Assembly: GCA_020466095.1 (NCBI GenBank)
Contig: CM035808.1
Location: forward strand, 46,330,393-46,394,392
Direction: 5' to 3'
From: Chlorops oryzae
Taxonomy: Eukaryota > Arthropoda > Insecta > Diptera > Chloropidae
DNA: 64,000 nt
Below, one piece after another: positions 20,052-33,290 of the stretch. Position 1 is the stretch's first letter. Every line of letters starts with the position of its first letter. The notes under the pieces were generated by a model. It made no database searches. It worked only from the letters and a program-made list of their open reading frames with translations, and was not told the origin of the DNA. A program made the position numbers and the translations under genes.

Positions 20052-20566
20052 GTCATATAAAGCGAAAGAATTTAGAGAAAATTTGAGCGGTTTTTTTTTG
20101 TGCTTGTCAAATGAATAAAGACTGATTTTGTTTCCTTACTGTAAAATGTTTTGCATTCGGCTTCGGCCTTCGGTCTTCGGCCGAAGTCTTCAGCTCTGCC
20201 GATTGTTCGGCTTCGGCTTCGGCTAAAAATCCACCTTCGGTCGGACACTAATTTTTATGTAAATTTAATTTCACTCACGTTCACTCATTTGGTATTGCCC
20301 ACGAAAGTCTTCAAAAGACTCTTGGCCCTTACTCTCTAGTTCGACTCGAACAAAGATTTACTCGGATTCGACCGTTTCATAATCTCTTGTTCGAGTGTTT
20401 AGTATTCGAGTAGATAAGCATTCCGTAAAAATTTCTGTGTGAAAATAAGCAGTCCTGCACAATGTCAAAAGGTTTCTAACATATGTTTGTGTATATGTAT
20501 ATATATTTCAAACCCATTTAAATTTTTTTTCACATTAAAAATAAGTTTAAACATTCTAAAACACTT

Positions 20567-23500
20567 TTACTCATTTTCTTCATTTTTAGAGTCTTCCTCA
20601 GCTTTCCCATTTAACTCGAAGCTATTAATTCCCTTGGAGGCGGCCAACATTCGTTCCATTTTCTTTTGCTTTTTCAGCTTTCGCTTGTCCATATTTTTTC
20701 CGTTTTCGCCCTTCATTTGTTTTCTTCTTTTATTTGTTTTCGTTTTGGTTTCTTCCGTCTCGCAATCACTTTGATTTTCATCTCCATTTGCTAGAGGTAG
20801 TGTCGCAACAACGTCAGTATTTCTCAAAGCCTCTACTTTAAAGGCAGAACAGAATCGTTGGTATATATGCGTGGATTCCAAGCGAATGTGGCGACGTAGT
20901 TTTTGAACTTTCTCACAGGCTGCTGAACAAATAATTGGTTGTTCTGTCGATAGTCGCGCATGCGTACGTTGCGCTTGTAGAAGCATTTCCAATAGAGTTT
21001 GAAATTCTTTATGTGACTGCCGTATTGCTGGCTTTGACCACAAATTCGCCAACTCTTCAATATAGGTTAACAAAATGTTCTCAAGCTTATTTAAAGACGA
21101 TTTTGCAGCATCCGTATTAAGCTTTTGCAATTCGATGTTCTTATACAGAATTGTTAGCAATTCACATCCTTGTATACGACGGAATGTTCTCGTCGACATT
21201 TGAAGACATTTCTCTGCCAATTGCAATGACAATTTCCATATAAAAGGCAAACGTAACTTATAGATTTCGGAAAGGAGCGTAACATTAACAGTTGGATTTC
21301 TTGTATTTATAAATTCCGTTTGATATTCAATGCACAATTGCAGAACCTTTTTGTCACCGTGGCCCAATCTATTTGCACTATTAATTAGAAAGACGATACA
21401 ACGATTTCGAATGCTATTGGTGATATCAAAAGTAACGGATCGTGTTTTCTTCTCAGCCAGCTGACGTATGTAACTAACTAAATCTTCGGCTTTCAAATCT
21501 TCAACGTCCATCGCATTGATAGATGATTGCTTGGACGATGTGTGTTTTGTTGCTGTTAGTTTCTGCAAGACTTTCTCGACTTTTGCTTGCAACGGTTTCA
21601 TTTCTTCGTTCCAACAGAATTCTAACATATTATATAAGGCCAACATTATTTCAATGTGATTTAGGAGATTAATTTCAGGTTGTTGCAAGTAGATTTCTAT
21701 CAGGTCTAAAACGCGAATACGGAAATGCATGACAGTTGTCGTTTCGACGCGTTGACTTTTAGTCTTTTTCCGATCGTTTCCTTGGGAATTTGGTGATTTC
21801 TTCATTGCTTTAAATGCAGCAGTTAGGGCTTCATCTAACCGACGACCTTCCTCTTCTGTCATATCGTTTAGATCTACAGACGCCATGTCATCGTCGTCGC
21901 ACTTAACTCCATTTACGGCTGCGCCATTAGCGATGAGTGCTTGTGATATAGCGTTACGCAGCTTATCATTTGCTGTTATATCTGCATCATCTTCATCACC
22001 TTCTCCATCGTCATCATCATCATCATCTTCTCCATCATCATCGTCATCTTCTTCATCATCATCTTTATCTTCGTCATCAGTTTCTTCATCCTCATCGATT
22101 CCGCTCTCACTATCATCTTCTGATTCGGGTTTATCTGCATCTTCGTTTTCTTTTCCGTTTTTATGTTCATCTGTTAGTTCTTCATCCTCGCTTTTCTCAT
22201 TGTCGTCCTCTTCATCCTTTCTGCTTAGTGGATTGTGTCCGTCTTTCATATCCAACACACCAAGAATCTGATGAATTGCGGTGACATTCAAGCTTTTGCA
22301 AAGATGTGGAAATAAATTGTTGACACTGCTCCTTAAAGCCCCCGCATTTTGAGACAGAAGATGCAAAAATAAATCTATCACCACTTCAATCCAATCGGGT
22401 TCAGCATCCTGTAAAAGAAGCATTTATTTTTTAATTACTTTCAAATGATGAACCCACAAATTTGTAGCTTTAACTCACATCCTGTGTTCCGTTTTCTTCT
22501 GAACTAGACTTTTTTCTTGGTTTTTGTTGATTTCTCGTCCGTTCCATGCATTTAATTAGATCATCAATTGCTGGCGCAGCCATTTCTGTCTCTCTGAAGA
22601 GCTGCAATGCCATATTTAGTAGCATAACATGAAACACCAACTCCAGTTGCTCCGGCTTTTGCTCTTTCTCTTTAGATTTCCCTTTTTTCGAAACTTTCCC
22701 GTTTTCATCCGTGGAAGGTGAGCAGACAAAAGACTTCACTTTCTTCCAAGCATTTAACAGAATGGTTAGATTGTTCTTAACCAGTTTGATTCGTAGGAAT
22801 CGATTTGGATGATCTTTTTGTATGTATGTGTCGCACGATAGCATTAATTTTAGATTCAAAGCACGTTCTTGTTGCAAATCTGTTAATTTACTTTGAAGGC
22901 TATTGTAGAACATATTCTTACACTGTTCGCCAAAATCTTTGCTAAAACTACAAGCTAATTCTTTTTTACATGGCTGAAAAGATGGATCTTCGTTCTTGGA
23001 ACTATGTTTCTGTTCTACGTGAAAGATTCCGCATATCATAAGAAAATCCAATTGCTTTGAACGCCATTGATGTGAGTCCTTGTTGTGTTGAACTGCCTTG
23101 TGTGTCAATAAATGCTGTAACATATAGCCAGCATTTGATCGTTCGAAATTTTGCCATTCCTCCGTACTTTGATCGTCTTTTTGTTTTTGTAGAGTACCGC
23201 AAAATATTTGTTTATACATGAGAAAGATGTCTTGAACACCAACAAAGCCCAAAGAGTTTACTAGCTGATGTATAATGCGAGTGCTCGTTAGTTTTTCAAT
23301 ACCAAAAGTTCCGGGAAACAATTGGAAACGCCTGATGACTGCAGCTTTCTGGTTATCAGCGGTGTCTGGTATTTTAGCACAACAAGCTACTAAAGCTTCC
23401 ATATATTCATCGTAGAATGCTTTCAATGTATCATCTCTTTTCACTTTAATCTGCTTTAAGCCATTTAAGAGCATCTTCATGAAATTCGCACTGAGCAGCT

Positions 23501-24753
23501 TTACAATAACATTACCAGCAATTTCTGGTCTTAAATTTTGCAATATATCAGTTGCTATTTTCAATGTCAAATATTCAGTTAGTTTCGTTGTTGTTGCTAT
23601 ATTCGTGTCGACCGTTTGAGTCCAAAACTCGACCAGGTTTTGGCATTCGGCCAAATAAACACCAAAAGCTTCAAACGCTGGATGTGCGACAATTTGCATA
23701 TCACTTTGGGACCAAAAAATTCTTTGAAGATGCTCATAACTTTCGGAATTGAGTAATTGTCTACCACCGAAATGATTTTTAAAATATTTTGCATTCAAAA
23801 TGGATGGAAATTTTCTCTGTGCCGCAATTAAGCAATGAATCGTTTGAAGTGATTGTTTCGGCCAAGTCTTTGTCAATTCTTTATGAAGTAAAGGCCAAAC
23901 AGCATCTGCAAATTGTTGCTCGGATAGCTGAAATTTCAAATTATTCTTATTTGCTACGGAAGACAAAAAAATCCATTTATTTACCGCAGTTTCGAACATT
24001 TCAATTAGAAGGGCATAACTCAATGATGTATGATAGCTTCTGTGGCGTGCTGCCTGCAAAAATTCATTGGTAATATGTTCCAGTTGCTCGCTGTTTAGTT
24101 GAGCAATGCGTCCTGAACGTATCAATGCTGAGCAAACCAGTATTTTACCTACAACAGCATCTGCATCTTCCTGTATATTTGAACCATATAGTTTTAGTGT
24201 TTAGACTCATAAGTTTATTAACTGTTCGAACCTTGTTGGCTAGTGTTGCTCCCACATGTAACTCTTTCTGCATTCTATCAAAGATAGTGGACACACCGAT
24301 TTCTTCTTCATTGAATGTTTTCAAGAAAGCTACTAAGCTTGTAAAAAAGCCTGAACGGGAGGCATTTGTCGCAGCTCCACAGCCTCTTACCAAGCGCTTC
24401 AAAGCATACGATAGTTCTTTTTGTCGCTGAAATTGTTTTTGCTTGAGAAAGACTCCTTAACTTTGAACTTCAACTAATACCTTTTCCGGTTCCTTAGATC
24501 TTTGAAGTGCTTGAATGAGTTTGGCCGCAGCTTGCACCCGGCCAGCTTCGTCTTCCTGTGTGAGGTCCGTGAAGTGCTGGAAAATTGATGAGTCTAGTTT
24601 CTTTGCCGGCGAAACGGCGATTCCATTGACTACTGGCACTAGATCGCTTGAAGATTTCACTTTTTTATGTAGTTTTTCATGCTTCTCCATTTTGTCTTCG
24701 TCGGCACTTGGAGGAGGTCGTTTTTTACCACTCTTAACGTTCTTTTCTTGCAT
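20567..24753 (-). CDS. Mybbp1A: Mybbp1A / Pol5-like nucleolar protein
   Basis: This belongs to the MYBBP1A/POL5 family, nucleolar HEAT-repeat proteins involved in rRNA synthesis and ribosome production. Exons are 24753-24481, 24426-24232, 24170-22479 and 22408-20567, with GT/AG junctions in phase 0; 1333 residues. The N-terminus is basic and serine/lysine-rich (nuclear localisation). The body is helical. An acidic tract of D/E residues follows the segment encoded near 22210-21960. The C-terminus is strongly basic (NKRRKQMK, KRKLKKQKKMERML), as expected for nucleolar retention. ORF-style starts at exon boundaries (ATT or CTT codons) are artefacts; the ATG at 24753 opens the model. The histidine- or serine-rich plus-strand frames opposite the acidic tract are shadows. 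Confidence 0.88.
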
Positions 24754-25295
24754 TTCCAGAGGTCTTAATACTTATTTTAAATGCGGAATAGTCCCGAAGC
24801 AATAAACAAAAACAGCAAATGTGAGAACGAGCACATGTAGGAACTACTGTCAAAATCTGTCAAATTTAACAAATTAAGCGGCGCCCACACGATCTTGTGG
24901 CATAGCCCGCAAGTATCTCAGTCGTTCGTTAACGTCATTCTTGAAGTTAAGAACTGTTTTACAATTGATCGGGTCATTGGATTATATGGAAGAACTCATT
25001 TAATTTATGTATTTGTACAGCTCTAAAGATTTTTTAAATAGTGACGTATCTCACGAGTAATTAGCTACAATTACAAAGTCTTCATATAATCCTTGATTAA
25101 AGTCTTTTGCAATTAATTTGTATATGTTTCACAACATATGAGTTGCAATATTTACTGCTTTTGCAGCAAGTGCAAATATTGCACACTGCGTTTGCACTGT
25201 TGCTTGAATACACTAATATTTTTCTCGTCTATGGAGGGTGCCCACCCTCATAGTTTAATTATTTGGAATAGATATATTAGCCTTTTCAACTTAAT

Positions 25296-25424
25296 ATGCC
25301 TGCCACACGTAGACCGAAATTGCTCAATTTCAGAACAAAATTGAAATTGCCTCAAATTCAAATGTCAAATTTGTTCTGAAATTTTTTGAAATTGCTCAAT
25401 TTCGATCTACGTGGGGCAGGCATA
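25296..25424. mobile_element. Near-perfect hairpin MITE
   Basis: ATGCCTGCCACACGTAGACC at the left pairs with the inverted copy ending GTGGGGCAGGCAT. The arms are about 50 bp, carry AAATTGCTCAATTTC in both, and nearly meet in the middle. It is non-coding. Confidence 0.7.
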
Positions 25425-25824
25425 TAAGTATCAATCTGTGTAACGTCACCAGCAATTTTTAAACACTAATTTCCGAATTCAAATTACAGAAAAATACTTC
25501 ACAACATTTAATTTGGCATGGAAGTACCGATTGTTATTGGGTGTCAATGTCACATCAAACAAAAATTTAAGAAAATTGTGCGGGTGATTGACTGTGTGTA
25601 CACGACTATAGAATAACACATTAGAAAAATAATTTGAAAATTCCTTGCGCACTAATTCAATTAACTGGGCATTTTCGATAAGGTAGTTTCTGCCGTGTGT
25701 ACCTGCGTAACTCTGCATTAGTCTGAGTTGACGAAAGCTAAGCAACTAGACTGGTGTATACTCACCCAATTACTGTAAATTGCAGAATTTAGTCTCACGA
25801 AAATATTTTCTCGCTTCAGTTTAT

Positions 25825-26102
25825 GAGCCGTCCATTAATTACGTTTAGCATAACAGGAGGAGGATGCTTAAATATGCTTACGGGTGGTGGTGGTCTAAAA
25901 TGGTCAAAATCTTCCTTACTCGAAAGTCAGACACATGAACAATGTTTCCCAAAACAACTCGTTTGAATGCATGAGAAAGAAGAAGAAGCTCAGATTGTTC
26001 CGGAATATTTAACACACAGCCGTCTCTTTGCTTCGCACTTAATTGTTTCAAAACATTGTTCGTGTGTCTGACTCTCGGGTTACGTAATTAATGGACAGCC
26101 TC
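25825..26102. mobile_element. TIR element with TGTCCATTAATTACGT ends
   Basis: GAGCCGTCCATTAATTACGT and ACGTAATTAATGGACAGCCTC form the ends. A second inner inverted match (GTCAGACACATGAACAATG and CATTGTTCGTGTGTCTGAC) follows. About 278 bp, with no frame. Confidence 0.7.
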
Positions 26103-26112
26103 TTAGAGGCCA

Positions 26113-26260
26113 TTTACACGTTAAGACATTTCGATAATGAAACACACTTTTTGTGGGCTAGGGACGCGCGGGGGTGTGGTATGGTAGCGTTTTTGTCTCT
26201 TCCCCCTGCCTCCCTTGCCATCGAAAATTTGTTTCATTATCGAAATGTCTTAACGTGTAA
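26113..26260. mobile_element. MITE with 31-bp perfect inverted repeats and GC-rich core
   Basis: TTACACGTTAAGACATTTCG... at 26113-26143 is perfectly inverted at 26230-26260. The core contains GGGACGCGCGGGGGTG and CCCCCTGCC runs, unlike the AT-rich flanks. It lies about 230 bp upstream of the Top3beta ATG. Confidence 0.75.
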
Positions 26261-26493
26261 ATAGCGTATTACAGCACTAGCTAGTTGTATGATCAGAATT
26301 ACCCACACACTTCGATTCACTTTAGCCCCAGCTTGACTCATACCGTGTAATGATGTATAGTCCCGCTTAAGCGTACAACCGGAAAATCTGTGTACACCCT
26401 CGTATTTACAAATAAACGCGTTTTCAGAAAACTTTAAAAATTCTTAATCCAAATTAAAATAGCACTGCAGGCTGGGAAAAGTGCAGCTTCGCC

Positions 26494-29483
26494 ATGAAGA
26501 AGGTCCTTATGGTTGCTGAAAAGCCATCTCTGGCTGCATCGCTTGCCCAAATCTTGAGTGACGGCAGGAATACATCAAAGAAAAGTAACAACAACAACAA
26601 CAACAACTACCATTCCTTAACTATGATCATTCGAATGTTTCTTTTTTTTTGATGTAGGTAATAACTCCTGTTCAGTACATGAATGGGTTGGTCCATTCCG
26701 TAACGAGCCGAGCGTCCTTTTCCGCATGACATCAGTTTGTGGACACGTAATGAGTTTGGACTTTGTTGGAAAGTACAATTCTTGGGATAAAGTTGATCCA
26801 TCTGAATTGTTCACTTGTCCAACAGAAAAGAAGGAGGCCAATCCGAAGCAACATATGCGATCGTTTTTGGCGCAGGAAGCTCGTGGCTGTGACTATCTTG
26901 TGTTATGGTTGGATTGCGACAAGGAAGGGGAGAATATCTGCTTTGAAGTCATGGATGCAGTTTCTCGTGTCATTTACAATGTCTACACAAAAAACGTTAC
27001 ATTTCGTGCGCATTTTTCCGCCATCACCGAGAAGGACATAAAAGGCGCGATGGCTAATCTCGGCTTCCCGAATGAAAATGAATCGAAATCTGTGGATGGA
27101 CGTCAGGAGCTGGATTTACGTATTGGTTGTGCATTTACACGCTTCCAGACGAAATTCTTTCAAGGTCGCTATGGGGACTTGGATTCGTCTCTGATCTCTT
27201 ATGGGCCATGTCAAACGCCCACTTTGGGCTTTTGCGTCAAAAGACATGATGACATACAGACGTTTAAGCCTGAAAGCTTTTGGTATTTGCAAATCGTGGC
27301 CGGAACGCCAGAAGCAACATTTCAATGGTCACGTGTTCACCTCTTCAAAAAGGAAATTGCTAATCTATTGTTCAGCTCGGTGAAGGATAAAAAAGAGGCT
27401 ATGTAAGTCGAGTTTATTTATATCTTTCCACGTTATTGATAATTGAATTCGGGCTTTATAGTGTTGAAAGCGTTTCGTCGAAGGAACAGTATAAAGGACG
27501 TCCTCAGGCGCTTAATACAGTTGAACTCATGCGGATTTCTAGTAGCGGTTTGGGTATTGGACCTTATCAGGCTATGCAAATCGCAGAAAGGCTTTATACA
27601 CAGGGTTATATAAGTTATCCACGTACGGAAACTACTAATTATCCTGCCAATTTTGATTTGAAGTAAGCAGAAATATTTCTGTTTCTTTTTTCATCTTGAT
27701 TAATGAAATTATTCTCTCCATAGATCCGTTGTGCGTTTACTTCAGCCATCTTCCGAATTTGGCGAAGAGGCACGCAGTATAATGGGCGATTTTAATATAC
27801 CGCGCAAGGGAAAAGATGCTGGCGATCATCCACCGATAACACCAATGAAATTAGCATCACGAACAGATTTCGAAAGGGATACATGGCGCGTTTACGATTA
27901 TATATGTCGGCATTTCTTGGGCACGCTTTCGCGGGATCTTAAATATCGTACAACAACAGTAAAAATACGGGTGGGACCTGAGATTTTTACCTATTCGGCC
28001 AATGTTCTTTTGGATCCTGGTTTCACGAAAGTAATGACATGGCAAGCATTTGGACGTGATGAACAATTTCCGAATATGGAGGAAGGACAGAAAATTCCAA
28101 TACGTGATGCTCGTATGCTTGAGGGTCAAACAAAAGCTCCAGACTATTTGACTGAAGCGGAATTGATTACTTTAATGGAACAACATGGCATTGGTACGGA
28201 TGCTTCGATTCCGGTGCATATTAACAATATTTGCCAGCGAAATTATGTTCATGTCGAAAGTGGAAGAAAATTAGTTCCAACAACGCTTGGTGTTGTGTTG
28301 GTCCATGGCTACCAGAAGGTGAGTAAATCAAAACAAGTGTTATCATGATTATTTTCTTATGAGGTAAATTTTTTTTTTTTACTCCAGATCGATGCGGAGC
28401 TAGTCTTACCGACAATGCGTTCGGAAGTTGAACGAATGTTGAATCTCATCGCTAAAGGATCGGCTGATTTTCAATCTGTATTACGTCATGCCATCGAAAT
28501 ATTTCGATTGAAATTCTTTTATTTCGTCAAAAATATCTCAAGTATGGATAGTTTATTTGAGGTTTCTTTCTCACCGCTAGCTGAGACAGGTAAAGCGCAT
28601 TCACGTTGTGGAAAGTGTCGTCGTTACATGAAATATATACAGGTAAATGTTGCTATCATTTAAATTTTCAAATGATTTTCTTTGAGATTGATGAAACTCA
28701 ATTTTTGTTCAGTCAAAACCAGCACGTCTTCATTGCTCTCATTGCGACGAAACTTACTCGCTTCCCAATGGCGGCAATGTCAAGGTGTATAAGGAATATA
28801 AATGTCCGTTAGATGATTTTGAACTGCTTGCCTTCTCGACTGGCGTTAAGGGAAAATCATACGCATTTTGTCCGTATTGTTATAATAACCCACCATTCAA
28901 GGATATGCCTAAGAATGGCGGCTGTAATACATGCACTCATCCGACATGTCCTCATTCGCTGAACACATTAGGCATATCGGGTTGCGTGGAATGCGAACAT
29001 GGAATTCTAGTATTGGACTGTTCATTAGCACCCAGCTGGAAACTTGGTTGCAATCGCTGCGATGTCATTATAAACTGCTTCAAAGGTGCTACGAAAGTCA
29101 TCGTAGAAGGTATGTAAAGGGGATTTCTGTGCAAGACAAAATATCAAAATAGCTTCATCTAATAACTTTATTCTTTTTTGTGTGAATTAGAAAATAAATG
29201 CAGCTTATGTGGCGCGCAGACCGTTAATGTCGTCTACAAATCAGATAAAACTAAATTCAAAGATGCCAGCGAAGAAAAGAGCGGTTGTATTTTCTGTTCA
29301 ACGGATTTTACGCATCTAGTCGAGAAGCATCGTGCCATCGCTTCGAGACCAGTCAATATTCGCAATACTCGTGGTGGACGAAGTGGGAAAAGCTCCCGTG
29401 GACGCGGCGGTGGAGGCGGCAGAGGGCGTGGCGGAGGACATCCTAAAGATAAAATGGCCCAGCTTGCTGCCTATTTCGTTTGA
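26494..29483 (+). CDS. Top3beta: DNA/RNA topoisomerase 3-beta
   Basis: This is a type IA topoisomerase that, with TDRD3 and FMRP in animals, relaxes DNA and acts on RNA. Exons are 26494-26584, 26658-27402, 27462-27662, 27724-28318, 28388-28642, 28713-29109 and 29191-29483, with all junctions in phase; 858 residues. The TOPRIM domain starts VLMVAEKPSLA (5-15) and has LWLDCDKEGEN with acidic D116, D118 and E120. The nucleophile is the Tyr of GYISYPRTET (about 331). The C-terminal third has Cys pairs typical of the family zinc ribbons (CGKCRRY, CSHCDETY, CPYCYN, CNRCD, CSLCG, CIFC). An RGG box (GGRSGKSSRGRG and GGGGGRGRGGG) precedes the end DKMAQLAAYFV. Intron 1 holds an (AAC)n repeat. The gene appears intact. 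Confidence 0.96.
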
Positions 29484-30740
29484 AATTGGAATTTTTTGGT
29501 GCATAACCAATTGTATTTATTTAGATTTTCAAATGCATTTTTCTCTAATTTATTTAGTCGTGATTTATATATTTTTTAATAAGTCCCATATTAACTGCCT
29601 GTATTTTTTTTTTTGATTTCTTGTCTCAAATTAAATGTCTTGAAATAATAGTAAGCAAATATTTGTCAAGTTAATGAAAATTTAAAATTGATCTCTTGCA
29701 TGTTATTACTTATCATAGATAAGCTCGTAAAATAATTCCCTTAAAATGATTAAAATTGCGGTTAATAACGATGAAAAAATTATGGTAGAGTCTCCCAGCT
29801 CTTTCCCCTGAAAAATACCTTTTTTTTTGTGGCTTTAATTCATTGAAAATATTTTATTGTGAGGGGGTTTCTTCTTATTCATTGCAATTAAAAATTCAAT
29901 GCCAGAAAACATCAATAGAATAGGCAAAATATATTAATTGAAATGATTTTTTGGGCATTAGTCAAAGATTTTAAGAACATTTTTCTGATGCATCAATTTA
30001 ATCATTTTAATGGTATTTCTTCATCGTTTTCAACGCATTTTTCGTCATTTTTTGTGCTTTTTTCCCGAACCTTGTTTATCAGCATCCAAAGAATTCGAAA
30101 TTTTCAACAGTAATCAACCGAAAAGTGCTTTTCAAAGAAAATTATAAACTTTATACTTCTACTTACCTTTTGAACACCATCTTCCTGTCAGCTTTTCGTT
30201 CCGTTCACTTTGTCGTTCTTACGCTCTCTGGCAGTATCTCTCTTAATAACTTCGAATCTTTTCAGATCAATATGGAAAAAATATACCGAATTCCGACTTT
30301 TTGTAAATAATTGTATAAAGATATTTTCGATCATAACGTGAAATTTCACTAATGGACACATTGGAATTGAACTTAATAGTTTTTATGAACTCTTATCGTC
30401 TTTAATTCATAAATTTTTATAAAACTGCAAGAAAAAATACATGAAAATCAATTTGTCGTCTAAGAAATTCAATTAACACATAATTAAATTCTTCAATGCA
30501 CTATGGGCGGAAAGCACAAAAAAGCGGCAAAAATATGAAGGACTCTTCCAATAAGAACGATTTTTTCGGTAAGGGGGTTTTTGGGGACGCTGATTTCAAT
30601 TCTGGTGTCAGCTTTTTATTAACTGAATTTTTAACATAAATCAGCTAGAATAATATGGAATTTGTAACTTATAAGTCATTACCCCCCCAACTCATAAATG
30701 AAATTTTTTAAACTATTTTATCTATGACTATTATATATTA
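29484..30740. other. Intergenic DNA downstream of Top3beta, no gene seen
   Basis: AT-rich with poly-T tracts. The frame at 30125-30310 shows no domain. No repeat ends were identified. Confidence 0.4.
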
Positions 30741-31110
30741 GTGGTATTCATGTAATAGCGCAAACCTCATAGTTTTGCACCCTCATAAGCTAACTATCAA
30801 ATTTTGTATGAAAATAATTTTACGCGCTCTGCACTACGATTAGATAGCACAAAGCGAGCGTATAAAGCGCATAAACTCGTTGACTCGTTATTTTGAGGTT
30901 TTTTAAAGATATTAAATTGAACATTTTTTTAAAATCTTTTTTACTTGCTCAATTTTGGCATTGTTTGGATTTTCCTCAAATTTCAGTATTGATCATCTGT
31001 TTTTCACAACTTTGCACGCAAGCTGCTTATGAGGTGCGCTCATGCAACATGTGAGATAAAAGTATTGAACTGTCAGTTTCGCATGCTTTGCGCTATTACA
31101 TGAATACCAC
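30741..31110. mobile_element. TIR element with GTGGTATTCATGTAATAGCGC ends
   Basis: The left end GTGGTATTCATGTAATAGCG is inverted at 31087-31110. A second inner inverted block (CCTCATAAGC and GCTTATGAGG) lies inside. About 370 bp, non-coding. The flanks TTA and TTT are suggestive of a 3-bp target but do not match exactly. Confidence 0.7.
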
Positions 31111-32639
31111 TTTTATACCTATGTATATGATTAATAGAAAGAAAAAGTCGAAAAAGATGATACACTTCAAAGACTGCAGCAGAAAATCGAAGACAACATA
31201 AATAAAGAGGAATTAATACCTCGCTCAACATACCTTTAGCAACACTTTCCATTGTTAAAAACAATCAATCTCACAATACTTTTGACGCAATGCGCTTTCG
31301 AATCAAAACAAAATTTCATGCGTACGAAATGTCAAAACCAAGAAAACACAACAACACAAAACAACAGTTTTGAAGTCCCTTAGAGCAAAAGGGTTGCCAG
31401 CTATCATATTTTTCTAATAATTGTTTTCTTATTTGAAGTATCTCAAACCTATAGGAATAAAAATTTAAAAAAAATATAAAAATGACTTTTTGCCGCATAA
31501 ACTGGTCTTCTGAACCATAGTGCAATGGGTCTACAACTAAAATAACGAACTTGAACTCGAAGACATACTTGTATTGACGTCATGAGTAAAATGTACATAT
31601 GCACATATATATGTATTTATTATGTAAGCCATTGTGCCAGCACGTATGAGCCACACGTGAATTGGCTTCCCACAATTATTTTGTTTGTTAAAATTGTTGT
31701 CATAATTTTTGATTTTCACTCCGGAGCATATGATGGCTAATGTTAGACTTTCCCAGATGTATGCAAAGCCTCATATATGTACATAGTATGTACTACATAC
31801 ATATGTGTATTATATGCATGCAGATGTAGTAATTATGCCAAAGAATGAAGCCTACCAGCAAGATTTGCACTACTGCAGCAGATTTTGAGGTTTGATAAAT
31901 TTCAGTCAGATAGCTTCAAAAAAATGTGGCTGTTTTTTTCTTATTTAAATGGTTTTCAAACCAGCACTAATTAGACCGCTAAACCATGCTCCTACTACTG
32001 AAAATTTGAAGTAAAACGTTTTTGATGTTATTTTAGAGTTAACATAGCCAAAGGTTTTTTCTATCGGATTGAATGGCACAAGAGAACAATAATTGCACAA
32101 TCGTTTAACTGATAAAATCTTAATGGGCTACGTGAATCTCTCATCTTAACCGAGCTATTAAGCCTTTATTGATGATTTAATTTATTTGAGTAAAGCTTAG
32201 TGTTCAGAGGTAATAAATTAAGCAATAAAATTCTCAATAAACTGTTACGATGAACTTTCAAAATTCACGATACAAACATGGTCGTATTTACAGTAGGGCA
32301 GGGAGGGGCAGCTGCCCCCCTCTAATTATTTTCTGCTCAGTATACACGGCAAAAGAGTTTTCCAGGAGTATCAAGAAATGGGACTAGGCCGGTAAGATCA
32401 TTTTTCATAAGATAGAAGGAAACCTATGCTTACATGTGGCAACACCTATGAACAGACGCCAAAATGCTAACATACATATAGAACAAACTATTTGTATCTT
32501 TCCCCTCCCTGACTGAGATTCTGGATACGCCCATGGATACAAATGTGTTTCTATGACAATCGAAAATGTTGACCTTATAAGAAGTTGATAGTAGTTCAGC
32601 GTTTAAATGTAAATTGGGAAATTAAACAGCATACAATTT
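31111..32639. other. Intergenic DNA, no gene seen
   Basis: Short frames at 31316-31719 (-) show no domain. TATATGTA microsatellite-like sequence lies near 31600-31820. At 32290-32545 CAGTAGGGCAGGGAGGGG and GGATACGCCCATGG resemble ends of a decayed hAT-type element, but no matching target copies were found. Confidence 0.4.
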
Positions 32640-33290
32640 ATGAGTCCGAAATTGTTCAAAAATGTTAGGCTCAGTGATATGACTCAGAAACGAGTTTTTA
32701 AAAAATATGAAACTAGGAGCAATAAGTCAGAAATGAGTCCGAAACGATTCCAAAATATGCGAAAAAAAAACTCCGCAATGACTCCGAAATGAACAAAAGA
32801 CGTTCAGAAATAAGACTCTGAAGATCGAGCTTAAATATATAGAGTCAATCTCAAATGATCGAGACTTATTAAAATATAATATAAGACTCCGAAGTTCTTA
32901 AATATGAGGCTCAGGAATATGACTCCTAAATGATTCCGAAGTACTTATGTAGAATATAAGACTGCCCCGAAATAGGACTCCGAAGTTCTTAAAAATTATG
33001 AGGCTCAGGAATAACTCCTAAATGATTACGAAGTACTTATGTAGAATATAAGACTCCCCGAAATATGACTCCGAAGTTCTTAAAAATTGTGAAGCTCTGA
33101 AATACGACTCCGAAGTTTTTAAAAAATATGAGGCTCTGAAGTTCAACTCCGAAACGAGTATGTAATACTTTTGTATGACATAAGACGCTCAGAAATAAGG
33201 CTCCGAAACGAGTCCGAAGTTTTTCAAAATATATGAGCATCTGAAGTATGACTCCGAAATGAGTCCGAAATATGTACATATGTCGGAAAT
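32640..33290. repeat. Imperfect tandem minisatellite (GACTCCGAA units)
   Basis: The words GACTCCGAAGTTCTTAAAAA and TATGAGGCTCNGAAATA recur at irregular spacing of about 20-90 bases. Longer blocks repeat, for example around 32880-32950 and 32965-33060. The minus-strand frames across it (33037-33442) are low-complexity products of the array. Confidence 0.75.

Larger units (their letters stand above)
19201..20250. mobile_element. hAT-type element with GGCTTCGG repeats, containing two further insertions
   Basis: The ends are TAGTGTCCGACCGAAGG and its inverted copy CTTCGGTCGGACACTA. The 8-bp target duplication ATTTTTAT lies at 19193-19200 and 20251-20258. Arms are dense in CGGCTTCGG. No transposase is present. 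Elements 19366-19519 and 19578-20051 lie inside it. Confidence 0.85.
24754..26493. promoter_or_regulatory. Divergent intergenic region between Mybbp1A and Top3beta
   Basis: The two genes are head to head across 1.74 kb, so promoters for both should lie here. No TATA box is convincing at either start, as usual for housekeeping genes. At least three hairpin or TIR elements occupy the middle (separate entries). The minus frame at 25479-25745 has a weak MADF-like look but no confirmed domain. Confidence 0.5.

Noticed and set aside
21885..22284. Plus-strand serine-rich and histidine-rich frames over 100 codons
   Set aside because: They are antisense to the acidic GAT/GAA tract of Mybbp1A and arise from its composition.
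25479..25745. Minus-strand frame with a segment (LIELVRKEFSNYF) that faintly resembles a MADF start
   Set aside because: The rest does not follow the domain, there is no second exon or conserved partner, and it lies among MITEs.
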